A DNA stretch of 64,000 nt from assembly GCA_947504205.1 (NCBI GenBank), contig CANNGL010000001.1, positions 558,001 through 622,000 of the forward strand. Direction: 5' to 3'. Under the pieces are notes generated by a model, which did no database searches, was not told where the DNA came from, and saw only the letters and a program-made list of their open reading frames with translations. A program made the translations under genes and the position numbers. This DNA is from an uncultured Litoreibacter sp. (GTDB taxonomy: Bacteria > Pseudomonadota > Alphaproteobacteria > Rhodobacterales > Rhodobacteraceae). Positions 25,372 to 34,723 of the stretch are shown here, in pieces (position 1 is the first letter of the stretch; each line of letters begins with the position of its first letter).

Positions 25372-26694
25372 CGCACCCGTTTTTGCAAATCTCAGAACAT
25401 CTTGTGCGCGCAGCCACCCGGCGCTGCCTTGCGGCAATTGGCCCGAGGCACGCTTTCCATGTATCGCGGCGTCTTTGAAGCGGCCCAGAATGGCATAGCG
25501 TTCTGCTGTGGCAACTGAAGCCAATCCCGGCTGGCCATTTCTTGCATGCGCCAAAGCAAGATCGCGCAACAACGTTGGATCACCGGGGTCGCCTGAGCGG
25601 GCACGGATCAGGATGTTCATTGCCTCGCGATTGGACGCCTTGGTATTTTGAGCCAGAAGCGATCGCCCTAATCCCCCGAGGATGAGTGGCTCACCCTTCG
25701 CCAGCGAAACGGCGTTTTTGTAGGAGGCTGCGGCTGCACTGGCGTTCCCGCTCTCCAGCAGGATTTGCCCTTTTAATTCGTGGTAAAATGCATCTCTGGG
25801 GCGCAGGCGCAGCAAAGTGTTGACCTCTGCCAGTGCTTTCTTCGGGTTGGGCGTTTTGTGATGCGCGATGGCGCGGCGCAAGATTGCAGTCTCGCCTTTG
25901 CCCTTGGCTTCTTTGCTGCGCAAGACACGACGGGGATTGCCTAGAAACCCCTTGAGCTTGGCATCCATGCGCGCGAACCAATAGGCATTCGTTTTGGTGG
26001 TCTCGGATGGGTTGGTCGATAGTCCAGCGACATAACCTTTGACGGCGCGCAAACGGTCGCGGGTCAGAGGATGGGTGCGGGCATAAGGATCTTGTCTGCC
26101 CGGACGCAATGCCTCCTGACCGCGAAACAGGTTGAGAACCTCCAGCATTGCAGCGGGATCAATGCCTGCGCGAGCCATGTAGCGCAGGCCTGACTGGTCG
26201 GCCGAGGCTTCCTCGGCCCGGGTGTGGCCAAAAAATACGCGCCGTGCCGAACTCGCTGTTCCTGCCGCAAGCCCTACGGCCGCTTGCCCTTCTCCTTTCG
26301 CTGCACCGACGGCCGCCAAGGCAAAGCCGATGGCTGTGATCCGGCTGGCAACACGCGCATTGGTAGCGCGCCGGGTCAGATGACCGTTGGCGATATGCGC
26401 GACCTCATGGGCCAAGACGGCTTGTAATGCCTCGGGCGTGCGCAGGCGTTGAACAAGAGCTGACGTGATGAAGATATGCCGGCTGTCAGTCACAAATGCG
26501 TTGAGGGAGTTGTCCTTGACCACCAGGACACGCACCCGGTTGGCCCCAAGACCTGCGGCCTGTAAAATGGGTCGCGCCAACTGCCTGAGCGCCTGTTCCA
26601 GTTCGGCGTCGCGGATGACGGTAACAGCGTTGGCGGGCAGGGCGATGCTGAGCCAAAACACTCCGGCGATCAGGTATCTGAGCATTTGTCTCAT
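25351..26694 (-). CDS. Periplasmic M48 metalloprotease with TPR repeats (BepA/YfgC-like)
   Basis: 447 residues. A signal peptide (cleavage near ALPANA, residue 23) leads to an M48 peptidase domain with zinc motif H96-E97-x-x-H100 in LAHEVAHIANG and the third ligand Glu162 in the ExxAD motif of TRAEEASADQSG. A C-terminal TPR region follows (KKALAEVNTLLRLRPRDAFY, GNASAAAASYKNAVSLAKGE). This matches BepA, which helps assemble or remove outer-membrane proteins such as LptD. GGAGG sits about ten bases before the ATG at 26694. It ends opposite rne and may have its own promoter in the 80 bases before the aminotransferase gene. Confidence 0.93.
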   Translation of the reverse strand: MRQMLRYLIAGVFWLSIALPANAVTVIRDAELEQALRQLARPILQAAGLGANRVRVLVVKDNSLNAFVTDSRHIFITSALVQRLRTPEALQAVLAHEVAHIANGHLTRRATNARVASRITAIGFALAAVGAAKGEGQAAVGLAAGTASSARRVFFGHTRAEEASADQSGLRYMARAGIDPAAMLEVLNLFRGQEALRPGRQDPYARTHPLTRDRLRAVKGYVAGLSTNPSETTKTNAYWFARMDAKLKGFLGNPRRVLRSKEAKGKGETAILRRAIAHHKTPNPKKALAEVNTLLRLRPRDAFYHELKGQILLESGNASAAAASYKNAVSLAKGEPLILGGLGRSLLAQNTKASNREAMNILIRARSGDPGDPTLLRDLALAHARNGQPGLASVATAERYAILGRFKDAAIHGKRASGQLPQGSAGWLRAQDVLRFAKTGAKQKKRR

Positions 26695-26774
26695 TAAGCA
26701 CTTGCCTCCATGCGTTGACGCTGGGCGCTATCAGCGTAGAACGACGCATACTTGCGTGAGTTTGGGAGCAGGCG

Positions 26775-27911
26775 ATGCGGAATTCAAGCAGATCAGAGGT
26801 CGATGCCTTCATAGTGATGGATGTGATGGAGCGTGCCCGTCAGGCGGAGGCCGAGGGGCGCCACGTTATTCATATGGAGGTAGGCCAACCGGGCACTCCC
26901 GCGCCCGCAGGGGCACGCGCCAGGTTGGCTGCAGCGCTGGATGAGCAATCACTGGGGTATACGGTTTCGCTGGGCTTGCCGGAACTGCGCCAGGGAATCG
27001 CAGATCTGTACGATGATTGGTATGGCGTTGATCTCAACCCCGACCGTGTCGTGGTCACCGGCGGCTCGTCAGCCGGGTTCATTCTGGCCTTTACCGCGTT
27101 ATTCGATGCGGGTGCAAAGGTTGGCGTGACCGAGCCGGGATATCCGTCTTATCGGCAAATACTGAAAGCGCTTGATTTGCTGCCTGTTGGCATACCCACA
27201 CATGTCGCTGACCGTCATGTGCCGAAATTTCAAGGGCGCGAGTTGGATGGGTTGATCCTTGCCTCGCCAGCCAACCCAACCGGGACCATGTTACAGGCAT
27301 CCGACTTGAAGGCTGTGATCGAAACCTGCCAAGCGCGGGATATAAGCTTTATCTCCGATGAGATTTACCACGGCGTCCACTATGAGGAGCGCGCAGTTTC
27401 GGCCCTTGAGGTCAGCGATGATCTTTATGTCATCAATTCCTTCTCGAAATACTTTTCAATGACAGGTTGGCGTCTTGGCTGGATGGTCGTGCCGGAAGCT
27501 CATATTCGCCGGGTCGAGAGATTGGCGCAAAATATGTTTATCTGCGCGCCGCATGCTGCGCAGGTCGCGGCGCTTGGCGCATTGGAAGCGAGAGATGAGA
27601 CCGAAGCCATGCGTGAGACCTACGCGCAGAACAGGCGTCTGATGCTTGACGGCCTTCCCACGGCGGGATTCACAAAGATCGCGCCGCCGGATGGAGCTTT
27701 CTACATCTACGCTGATGTATCTGATATCACGGATGACAGTCTTGGATTTGCCCAAGAGATTTTGGATAGCGCGGGCGTTGCGGTGACACCGGGATTGGAT
27801 TTCGATCCAGTTCGAGGGCATAGAACCTTGCGGTTCTCCTATGCGGGGGCAACTGACGACATTGCCGAAGGCTTATCACGCCTCAAGCGTTTCATGGAAT
27901 CGCGAAGCTGA
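26775..27911 (+). CDS. PLP-dependent class I/II aminotransferase
   Basis: 378 residues, fold type I. Markers: HMEVGQPGTPAPAGARARL, TGGSSAGFILAFTALFD (cofactor phosphate site), LASPANPTGTM (substrate-carboxylate Asn), FISDEIYHGVHY (Asp-Tyr contacts), SFSKYFSMTGWRLGW with the Schiff-base Lys, and a C-terminal RTLRFSYAG with the carboxylate-binding Arg. The subgroup resembles aspartate/aromatic aminotransferases, but the substrate cannot be read from sequence. It diverges from the M48 protease gene and lies 86 bases before the amidase gene. Confidence 0.9.
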   Translation: MRNSSRSEVDAFIVMDVMERARQAEAEGRHVIHMEVGQPGTPAPAGARARLAAALDEQSLGYTVSLGLPELRQGIADLYDDWYGVDLNPDRVVVTGGSSAGFILAFTALFDAGAKVGVTEPGYPSYRQILKALDLLPVGIPTHVADRHVPKFQGRELDGLILASPANPTGTMLQASDLKAVIETCQARDISFISDEIYHGVHYEERAVSALEVSDDLYVINSFSKYFSMTGWRLGWMVVPEAHIRRVERLAQNMFICAPHAAQVAALGALEARDETEAMRETYAQNRRLMLDGLPTAGFTKIAPPDGAFYIYADVSDITDDSLGFAQEILDSAGVAVTPGLDFDPVRGHRTLRFSYAGATDDIAEGLSRLKRFMESRS

Positions 27912-27997
27912 TCTGAAGATTGGCGTTTTGTCTGAGGGCAAATAGCGCTACAATGATGCTTGAAGAAGTCGGATCAACCGGCAGAACCTAGGCGGTC

Positions 27998-29212
27998 ATG
28001 AGCGGTATCAACTGGATTGCAAAGTTTTGCGCCATGATAGGCGTTTGCGTCACGTTTACGGCGCAAGCGCAGGATTTTCGCGCGCTCGCCCGATTGGTGG
28101 AGGCGGGGTCTTTCATAAAAGACGCAGGCGAAGGGATAGACGTTGAACTGGCGATAACTCAAGCGGTGCCATATCGGATCCAGACGTTTTCCTCACCGAC
28201 CCGCCTTGCAATCGATTTCCGTGAAGTTTCGTTCGGGCAAGGCCTTGCGGGGTTGGATCGGTCCGAGGTCGTGACCGAACTAAAGGCAGGCAAGATTGCC
28301 CAAGGCTGGTCGCGACTGGTGCTCTACCTGCAAGAACCGATGGCGGTAGAAACTGCGGGTATGAAAACTGATCCGGTTGACGGAAGTGCTGTCATCCGCT
28401 TGGGGCTGGTCCAAACTTCACCAGAGAACTTTGCCAAAACGGTCGAGACAACCGCGCGGCTAAGCGAACAACTGGCAAGAACAAATCCAGAGGTAACGCC
28501 ATCCGACAAGGAGCGCCCGATCATTGTTCTGGATCCGGGGCATGGCGGCGTTGATCCCGGGGCGCAGCGCGATGGTTATGACGAGGCTGATCTGATGTTG
28601 ATCTTCGCGCGGGAACTGCGTGAAGTGCTGATCCGATCTGGGCGTTATGATGTTGTTTTGACCCGCGAGAGTGATGACTTTGTATCCTTGCCAGCGCGCG
28701 TGTCTATCGCCCGGGCGGTGGAGGGTGACATGTTCCTGTCGCTTCATGCAGATGCTTTGGCAAAGGGTCGGGCGACCGGCACCACGATCTATACAATGTC
28801 AGAAGATGCAAGTGATGAAGTAAGCGCGCTTTTGGCTGAACGTCAGGATCGTCAGGACATCATCGCGGGCGTCGATCTGACCGCAAAGGATGACGAGATA
28901 GCGCGGATCCTGATCGATCTGGCGCGCCAGAGAACCACACCACGGACCGATCTGCTGGCGGATCTGTTGGTTGAGGAGCTTCGCAAGTCGCTGGGTGAAA
29001 TGCACAAACGCCCTCGGCTTGAAGCCAGTTTTTCAGTGCTCAAGGCGCCGGACATTCCATCCGTTTTGATTGAATTGGGGTTCATGTCGTCGGAGCGGGA
29101 TCTGCAAAACCTGACAAAACCCGAATGGCGTGCCGAAGCCGCCCGTGGCATTCTTGGAGCGATTGATCGTTGGATGATCGAAGACGCCGCGCGTCGGCAG
29201 GCACGCCAATGA
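27998..29212 (+). CDS. N-acetylmuramoyl-L-alanine amidase (AmiA/B/C type)
   Basis: 404 residues. A signal peptide (cleavage near FTAQAQ, residue 25) is followed by an AMIN domain (about 40-140; TFSSPTRLAIDFREVSF, WSRLVLYLQEPM) that targets the protein to septal peptidoglycan. The Amidase_3 catalytic domain (about 170-395) has zinc ligands in IVLDPGHGGVDPG, a Glu in DEADLMLIFARELR and MFLSLHADA, and a catalytic Glu in VLIELGFMSSERDL. It cleaves the amide between MurNAc and the stem peptide during cell separation. It sits upstream of PBP1A, so wall cleavage and synthesis genes are side by side. Confidence 0.95.
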   Translation: MSGINWIAKFCAMIGVCVTFTAQAQDFRALARLVEAGSFIKDAGEGIDVELAITQAVPYRIQTFSSPTRLAIDFREVSFGQGLAGLDRSEVVTELKAGKIAQGWSRLVLYLQEPMAVETAGMKTDPVDGSAVIRLGLVQTSPENFAKTVETTARLSEQLARTNPEVTPSDKERPIIVLDPGHGGVDPGAQRDGYDEADLMLIFARELREVLIRSGRYDVVLTRESDDFVSLPARVSIARAVEGDMFLSLHADALAKGRATGTTIYTMSEDASDEVSALLAERQDRQDIIAGVDLTAKDDEIARILIDLARQRTTPRTDLLADLLVEELRKSLGEMHKRPRLEASFSVLKAPDIPSVLIELGFMSSERDLQNLTKPEWRAEAARGILGAIDRWMIEDAARRQARQ

Positions 29213-29274
29213 CCTTGTGCTCTCACGTCTTCGTCAGGTCGGGCGTCAAACCGCTGATTTTGCGCCTTCGGTTT

Positions 29275-29303
29275 TTGACCTTCCTGACCATCAAGCGTAT
29301 AAA
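29275..29303 (+). promoter_or_regulatory. Promoter of the PBP1A gene
   Basis: TTGACC (29275-29280), a 17-base spacer and TATAAA (29298-29303) are a near-consensus sigma-70 promoter. The expected start site is about 25 bases before the PBP1A ATG. Confidence 0.7.
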
Positions 29304-29333
29304 TAGAACTCAGTTTTCAGGGTATCTTGCGTA

Positions 29334-31850
29334 ATGCTTCGTGTAATTCTGTCCTTCTTCGGATCAATCTTCAGCCTGATCTGCATCGGGGCTGTTGGTG
29401 TGGCCATATTGATTGGCGCGATCTTTTACATGTATGGGCGCGATCTGCCCAATCATGAACAGCTCGCGCAATACACACCGCCAACGATCAGCCGCATCTA
29501 TTCGGGTCAGGGCGAACTGATTGACGAATTCGCACAGGAACGTCGATTGTTCGCTCCGGCTGGAACCATTCCCGACTTGGTCAAGAATGCTTTCATCTCG
29601 GCTGAGGACAAGAACTTCTATACACATAAGGGCTACGATCCGCTCGGGATGGCCAAAGCGGCGATAGATGCGGCCCAAGGCGGGCGCCTCAGAGGCGCGT
29701 CGACCATCACCCAACAGGTGATGAAGAACTTCCTTTTGGGCGGCGAAAGGTCGGCTGAGCGCAAGATCAAGGAACTTATTTTGGCGTCTCGTATCGAAGA
29801 GACGCTTGAAAAGGACAAGATCCTCGAGCTCTATCTCAACGAGATTTTCCTTGGCCAGAACAGCTTTGGTGTCGCAGCTGCGGCGCAAACCTACTTCAAT
29901 AAAACACTCTCGGAATTGACCGTTGAAGAGGCGGCATATCTAGCCGTTTTGCCAAAAGCGCCCTCTCGCTACCATCCGGTGCGTCAGGTTGAGCGTGCGG
30001 TTGAGCGTCGGAATTTCGTTCTGCGGGAAATGTACGAGAATGGATATATCGAGCTTGCTCAGTATGAGGAGGCGAAAGAGAAACCTCTGAAAACAGTACA
30101 AAGTGGTGATTACGAAGGGTTCAAAGGCCAATTGCCGGACCGCGACTACTTCACGGATGAAATTCGCCGCCAGTTGTCACGCGACTTCGGTGAAGAGGAA
30201 TTTTTCGGGGGCGGCTTGGCTATCCGGGCCACTGTTGACCGTGATCTGCAGGACGAGGCCGCCAAGACGTTGCGCCGCGCGTTGGAAGATTATGATCGCC
30301 GCCAAGGTGTCTTTCACAGGGTGACGGTCAAGCTGGAACCAGAACTTGCGACCGCCGAGGCATGGCGTGAAGCACTGAAAGGTACTGTGTTTCCCCGTGA
30401 TATTGTCGGTTGGAACGCTGCGGTGGTTCTGGGTTTCGAAGGCGATGACGCTGTGATCGGGGTGGAGGGGCAAGATGCCACCGGCACCCTGCAAGGGTCT
30501 GATGTCAAATGGGCGCGACCGCGCCTCGAAGATGGTAAACTGGGAAAACGGACGGCCAATGCCGACAACCTTTTGGATGTGGGTGATGTCATCCACGTCA
30601 GAGCCAAAGATGATGGTACTTGGTCCTTACGTCAGGTGCCGCAGGTGCAAGGCGGGTTCATGGCGATGGATGTCAACACCGGCCGTGTCCTGGCTATGCA
30701 GGGCGGATTTTCTTACCAGCATTCGGTTTTTAATCGCGCCACACAGGCGACGCGCCAACCTGGATCGAGTTTCAAGCCGTTCGTTTATGCTGCGGCTCTG
30801 GATTCCGGGTTTTCGGCAAATACGATCATCGTCGATGCGCCGATCGAGATTAATACGCCGCAAGGGTTGTGGCGCCCGAAAAACGCATCGAACCGGTTCT
30901 ATGGTCCGACGCCTGTCCGTACCGGGATCGAGCAATCCCGGAACCTAATGACGATCCGCCTTGCTGAGGAGATCGGCATGGAAACGGTTGCGGGCTATGC
31001 GGAACGGTTTGGCGTTTATGACAAGATGCAGCCGTTCTTGTCCAACGCACTCGGCTCGCAAGAGACGACACTTTACAAAATGGTTGCGGCCTACGCGATG
31101 TTTGCCAATGGCGGTGAGCGGGTGGAGCCCACCCTCGTTGACAGGGTGCAGGATCGTTGGGGGCGCACGATTTATCGGCACGACCAAAGGGTCTGCGAGG
31201 ATTGCCAGCTGGCATCGCTTGATCCGAACTTCGCCCCTGCCATCGTTTCCAACCGAAGTCGTGTGATGGATGCGATCACGGCTTACCAGCTAACGTCCAT
31301 GATGCAGGGTGTGGTCGAGCGTGGCACGGCTGCGAGAACGGTTAATCTCTCTGTGCCGACAGCAGGGAAAACCGGGACAACCAATGAAGAGAAGGATGCC
31401 TGGTTTGTAGGCTTTACCTCCAACATCGTGGCCGGCTGTTACATTGGCTATGACAGGCCTCGCCCAATGGGACGCGGCGCTGGTGGTGGCTCAATGTGTG
31501 GCCCGGTTTTCAACGCATTCATGAAACAAGCGACGGCAAAATTTGGCGGAGCGGAATTTGCAGTACCACCGGGCGGCTATTTCGTTCCGATTGATCGCTT
31601 CACGGGCGCTGTTTTGCCTGCGGGTTCCACTGGAGATTACGTCGTTTATGAATATTTCCGGGATGGCGAAGAACCGGCATACGGGTTGTTCCTTGATGGT
31701 GGCTTTGCAATGGGGTCGAACCTGAACCTCTTCTCGCGCGGCGAGTCTGATATCACAGCGACCCAGAATGTTACGACCTCGACCGGCAAAAAGGCCGTGA
31801 TCCCCAAACGGGCAAACTTTGGTACGCTTAGTGCGGGCGGGCTTTACTAG
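29334..31850 (+). CDS. mrcA: Penicillin-binding protein 1A (class A PBP)
   Basis: 838 residues; bifunctional murein glycosyltransferase/transpeptidase. One N-terminal membrane helix (about 8-32) anchors it. The GT51 domain has AEDKNFYTHKGYDP (catalytic Glu) and GASTITQQVMKNFLL. An OB-like inserted domain (about 300-440) follows, typical of PBP1A. The transpeptidase has S478-S-F-K481 in QPGSSFKPF, an SRN motif in QSRNLMTIRL and K679-T-G in AGKTGTTN. The sole visible unusual point is a Cys pair, CEDCQ, shortly before the SxxK-distal region. A strong promoter precedes it, and prfB follows 66 bases later. Confidence 0.97.
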   Translation: MLRVILSFFGSIFSLICIGAVGVAILIGAIFYMYGRDLPNHEQLAQYTPPTISRIYSGQGELIDEFAQERRLFAPAGTIPDLVKNAFISAEDKNFYTHKGYDPLGMAKAAIDAAQGGRLRGASTITQQVMKNFLLGGERSAERKIKELILASRIEETLEKDKILELYLNEIFLGQNSFGVAAAAQTYFNKTLSELTVEEAAYLAVLPKAPSRYHPVRQVERAVERRNFVLREMYENGYIELAQYEEAKEKPLKTVQSGDYEGFKGQLPDRDYFTDEIRRQLSRDFGEEEFFGGGLAIRATVDRDLQDEAAKTLRRALEDYDRRQGVFHRVTVKLEPELATAEAWREALKGTVFPRDIVGWNAAVVLGFEGDDAVIGVEGQDATGTLQGSDVKWARPRLEDGKLGKRTANADNLLDVGDVIHVRAKDDGTWSLRQVPQVQGGFMAMDVNTGRVLAMQGGFSYQHSVFNRATQATRQPGSSFKPFVYAAALDSGFSANTIIVDAPIEINTPQGLWRPKNASNRFYGPTPVRTGIEQSRNLMTIRLAEEIGMETVAGYAERFGVYDKMQPFLSNALGSQETTLYKMVAAYAMFANGGERVEPTLVDRVQDRWGRTIYRHDQRVCEDCQLASLDPNFAPAIVSNRSRVMDAITAYQLTSMMQGVVERGTAARTVNLSVPTAGKTGTTNEEKDAWFVGFTSNIVAGCYIGYDRPRPMGRGAGGGSMCGPVFNAFMKQATAKFGGAEFAVPPGGYFVPIDRFTGAVLPAGSTGDYVVYEYFRDGEEPAYGLFLDGGFAMGSNLNLFSRGESDITATQNVTTSTGKKAVIPKRANFGTLSAGGLY

Positions 31851-31916
31851 CGGCCTTGCTCCCCCTTTGCATCCCGCCTATCACTTCCTGACCAGTATTT
31901 CCGACCGAGAGTAGAC

Positions 31917-33044
31917 ATGCGCGCAGAGACGCAAAACGCCATTGAGGCCATCGAGAAATCCCTTGATCTGCTGCGCCAACGCATGGATTGGGAGACAGCC
32001 CCGCATAGGCTGGAAGAATTCAATGCGATGGTCGAGGACCCTAACCTTTGGGACGATCCGGAAAAGGCGCAAAAACTGATGCGTGACCGGCAGGGGTTGG
32101 TTGATCAAATAGAAGGATATGAACGCATCGCTTCAGAGCTGAAGGACAGCGTTGAGCTGATCGAACTGGGCGAGATGGAAGATGACGCCGAAGTGGTGGC
32201 GGAGGCCGAGCAAACTATCATAGCGCTGGTCGATGTCGCGGCCGCCAAGGAGCTCGAAGCGCTGCTGAATGGCGAGGCGGATAGCAACGACACCTTCCTT
32301 GAGATTAACTCAGGGGCAGGGGGTACGGAAAGCTGTGACTGGGCTTCGATGCTGGCGCGCATGTATGTCCGTTGGGCCGAAAAGCGTGGTTTCAAGGTTG
32401 AGCTTCAGTCGGAAAGCGCCGGTGAAGAGGCCGGGATCAAATCCGCTGCCTACAAGATCAGTGGAACGAATGCCTATGGCTGGTTGAAATCGGAGTCTGG
32501 CGTGCACCGCTTGGTACGGATTTCGCCCTTCGATTCCGCGGCAAAGCGACATACGTCATTTTGCTCCGTCTGGGTTTATCCGGTGGTAGACGACAATATT
32601 GAAATCGAAGTGAACCCCTCGGATATTCGTATCGATACCTATCGCTCCTCTGGGGCGGGCGGGCAGCACGTGAACACAACGGATTCTGCTGTCAGGATCA
32701 CTCATGCGCCTACTGGTATCGTTGTCACCAGCTCAGAGAAGTCGCAGCACCAGAACCGCGATATTGCAATGAAGGCTCTAAAGTCCCGGCTCTATCAGAT
32801 GGAGTTGGACAGACGGAATGCGGCGATCAATGAAGCACATGAGAACAAGGGTGACGCAGGTTGGGGCAACCAGATCCGGTCTTATGTTTTGCAGCCCTAT
32901 CAGATGGTGAAGGATCTGCGCACGAACTATGAGACCTCGGACACCAAGGGTGTATTGGATGGCGATCTGGATGGCTTTATGGCCGCAACGCTGGCCATGG
33001 ATGTTTCTGGCAAAAGCCGGGCTGAAGCACAGGGTGAAGACTAA
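31917..33044 (+). CDS. prfB: Peptide chain release factor 2
   Basis: 375 residues in one uninterrupted frame. RF2 identity is set by the anticodon-like tripeptide Ser-Pro-Phe in [15 protein letters not shown], which reads UAA and UGA. The catalytic GGQ is at 248-250 ([17 protein letters not shown]). The N-terminal helical domain (about 1-110) is normal. Unlike E. coli, there is no in-frame UGA and no slippery CTTTGAC site near codon 25, so no programmed frameshift. The ATG at 31917 follows GAGAG. Confidence 0.97.
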   Translation: MRAETQNAIEAIEKSLDLLRQRMDWETAPHRLEEFNAMVEDPNLWDDPEKAQKLMRDRQGLVDQIEGYERIASELKDSVELIELGEMEDDAEVVAEAEQTIIALVDVAAAKELEALLNGEADSNDTFLEINSGAGGTESCDWASMLARMYVRWAEKRGFKVELQSESAGEEAGIKSAAYKISGTNAYGWLKSESGVHRLVRISPFDSAAKRHTSFCSVWVYPVVDDNIEIEVNPSDIRIDTYRSSGAGGQHVNTTDSAVRITHAPTGIVVTSSEKSQHQNRDIAMKALKSRLYQMELDRRNAAINEAHENKGDAGWGNQIRSYVLQPYQMVKDLRTNYETSDTKGVLDGDLDGFMAATLAMDVSGKSRAEAQGED

Positions 33045-33278
33045 GCGACGCTGAGCTCAAGTTGTCTTTGGGCATCTAGGCTACGCCGTGGCGGCAAAGC
33101 TATTGATTTTGCTAAAAGATCATTTAGAAAAAGTTGCGGGCAGGCGATGGCGTCGCCAGCACACCCTGTGCACCCCCGTAATCACCATCCTGAACGCCGG
33201 GACTTTCTTTGCCGCTTTGCGGTATGGGGGAGGTCCTCTCTCATGCACATCGCGGCTTCGGACCGAAGGAGCCATTCG

Positions 33279-34478
33279 ATGGATCGTCCAGAATTTTATC
33301 GCTTTCACCAAGGCCAAAAAACGCTGCCTTTCTCTGATGCAGAGTACGAGGCGCGCCTTGCGCGCTTGCGTCAAGAGATGCAGGCGCAAGATGTGGATTG
33401 CTGCGTTTTCACATCGATGCACTGCATCGCCTATTACAGCGGTTTCCTCTATTGTGCGTTTGGCAGGCCCTACGCGCTTGTTGTCACGAATGACACCAGC
33501 GTCACGATCAGTGCTGGCATTGATGCAGCCCAGCCATGGCGGCGATGCTATGGCGATAACATCACCTATACCGACTGGCAGCGGAACAACTACTGGCGTG
33601 CAATCAGGTCCGTTACCGGGGCGTCCAAGACGATCGGCTATGAAGCTGATCATCTGACTTTGGCACAAAGGGCGCTGCTGGACGAGTTTTTGGCCCCCAA
33701 GGCGACTGTCGATATGGCCGCAGCGTCGATGCGCCAGAGAATGCACAAGTCAGAAGCCGAGATCGCCTTGATCAAAGCGGGTGCAGAAGTCGCTGATGTC
33801 GGGGGCTACGCAGTCAAGGACGCCATCAAGGCGGGTGTGCGCGAAATTGACGTGGCCATGGCTGGTCGTGACGCGATGGAGCTGGAAATTGCCAAGCGCT
33901 TTCCCGATGCGGAATACCGCGATACATGGATTTGGTTTCAGTCGGGGATCAATACAGATGGCGCTCATAACCCAGTGACATCGCGCACGCTGGAGAGAGG
34001 TGATATCCTCAGCCTCAATACCTTTCCGATGATCAACGGGTACTACACCGCATTGGAACGCACGATGTTTGTCGAAACGGTTGATCCTGACAGCCTTGGG
34101 ATTTGGCAGGCCAATGTAGCGACCCATGAATATGGAATGAGTTTGCTTAAGCCAGGTGTGAGTTGTGCGCATGTGACCGAGCAGATCAATCTTTTCTTGG
34201 AAGAACGCGATTTGCTGAAATACCGCACCTTCGGCTACGGCCACTCCTTCGGCGTCCTGTCACATTATTACGGGCGTGAAGCAGGGCTGGAATTGCGCGA
34301 AGACATCGACACTGTTCTGGAGCCGGGCATGGTCCTTTCGATGGAGCCCATGCTGACAATCCCGGAGGGTAAGCCCGGTGCCGGTGGCTACCGCGAGCAT
34401 GATATTCTGGTGATCACAAGTGACGGTGCGGAGAACATTACCGGCTATCCCTACGGGCCAGAGTTCAACGTCGTTTAG
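33279..34478 (+). CDS. Creatinase (creatine amidinohydrolase)
   Basis: 399 residues, close to the about 400 of known creatinases, which split creatine into sarcosine and urea. The pita-bread fold shows an N-terminal domain with SGFLYCAFGRPYALVV and SAGIDAAQPWRRCYGDNITY, and a catalytic domain with WFQSGINTDGAHNPVTSRTL, LSLNTFPMINGYYTALERT, FGYGHSFGVLSHYYGREAGL and MVLSMEPMLTIPEG. These stretches match Pseudomonas creatinase much more closely than Xaa-Pro aminopeptidases, and the metal-binding Asp/His set of peptidases is not kept. GGAG precedes the ATG at 33279; upstream in-frame starts lack one. Sarcosine oxidase genes are not in the window. Confidence 0.92.
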   Translation: MDRPEFYRFHQGQKTLPFSDAEYEARLARLRQEMQAQDVDCCVFTSMHCIAYYSGFLYCAFGRPYALVVTNDTSVTISAGIDAAQPWRRCYGDNITYTDWQRNNYWRAIRSVTGASKTIGYEADHLTLAQRALLDEFLAPKATVDMAAASMRQRMHKSEAEIALIKAGAEVADVGGYAVKDAIKAGVREIDVAMAGRDAMELEIAKRFPDAEYRDTWIWFQSGINTDGAHNPVTSRTLERGDILSLNTFPMINGYYTALERTMFVETVDPDSLGIWQANVATHEYGMSLLKPGVSCAHVTEQINLFLEERDLLKYRTFGYGHSFGVLSHYYGREAGLELREDIDTVLEPGMVLSMEPMLTIPEGKPGAGGYREHDILVITSDGAENITGYPYGPEFNVV

Positions 34479-34490
34479 GACGGTTGGTGT

Positions 34491-34516
34491 AGCAGTGTCC
34501 AAAGCCGGACACTGCT
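34491..34516 (+). terminator. Strong hairpin after the creatinase gene
   Basis: AGCAGTGTCC (34491-34500) and GGACACTGCT (34507-34516) form a perfect 10-bp stem with a six-base loop, 13 bases after the stop codon. There is no T-run, so it may stabilise the 3' end or terminate with Rho. The following 200 bases to the GMC gene show no supported gene. Confidence 0.5.
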
Positions 34517-34723
34517 CGCCAATATGCTGTGGGGTTTTGTTGGTAAATATCCGATGGCGAGGCCGCCAACCGCACTGAAGAGGTGTCAGCTTTCATCGGG
34601 CGGATGCGTCGTCAATGTGGTTTGGGGCTGTCGTTCGTCATGCACTTCATTGCCAGATGGCAACGAAACCTGTTGTCAGCGTATCTGCGAGCAGCAAAGT
34701 AACAACCCCAGTTGCTCAACTGG

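Noticed and set aside
31917-33044. Programmed frameshift in prfB
   Set aside because: The frame is continuous and no slippery CTTTGAC or in-frame UGA was seen near codon 25, as in many alphaproteobacteria.
34517-34723. Possible gene remnant (LGLSFVMHFIARWQRN-like frame)
   Set aside because: No start, no homology recalled, and no flanking repeats; treated as non-coding.
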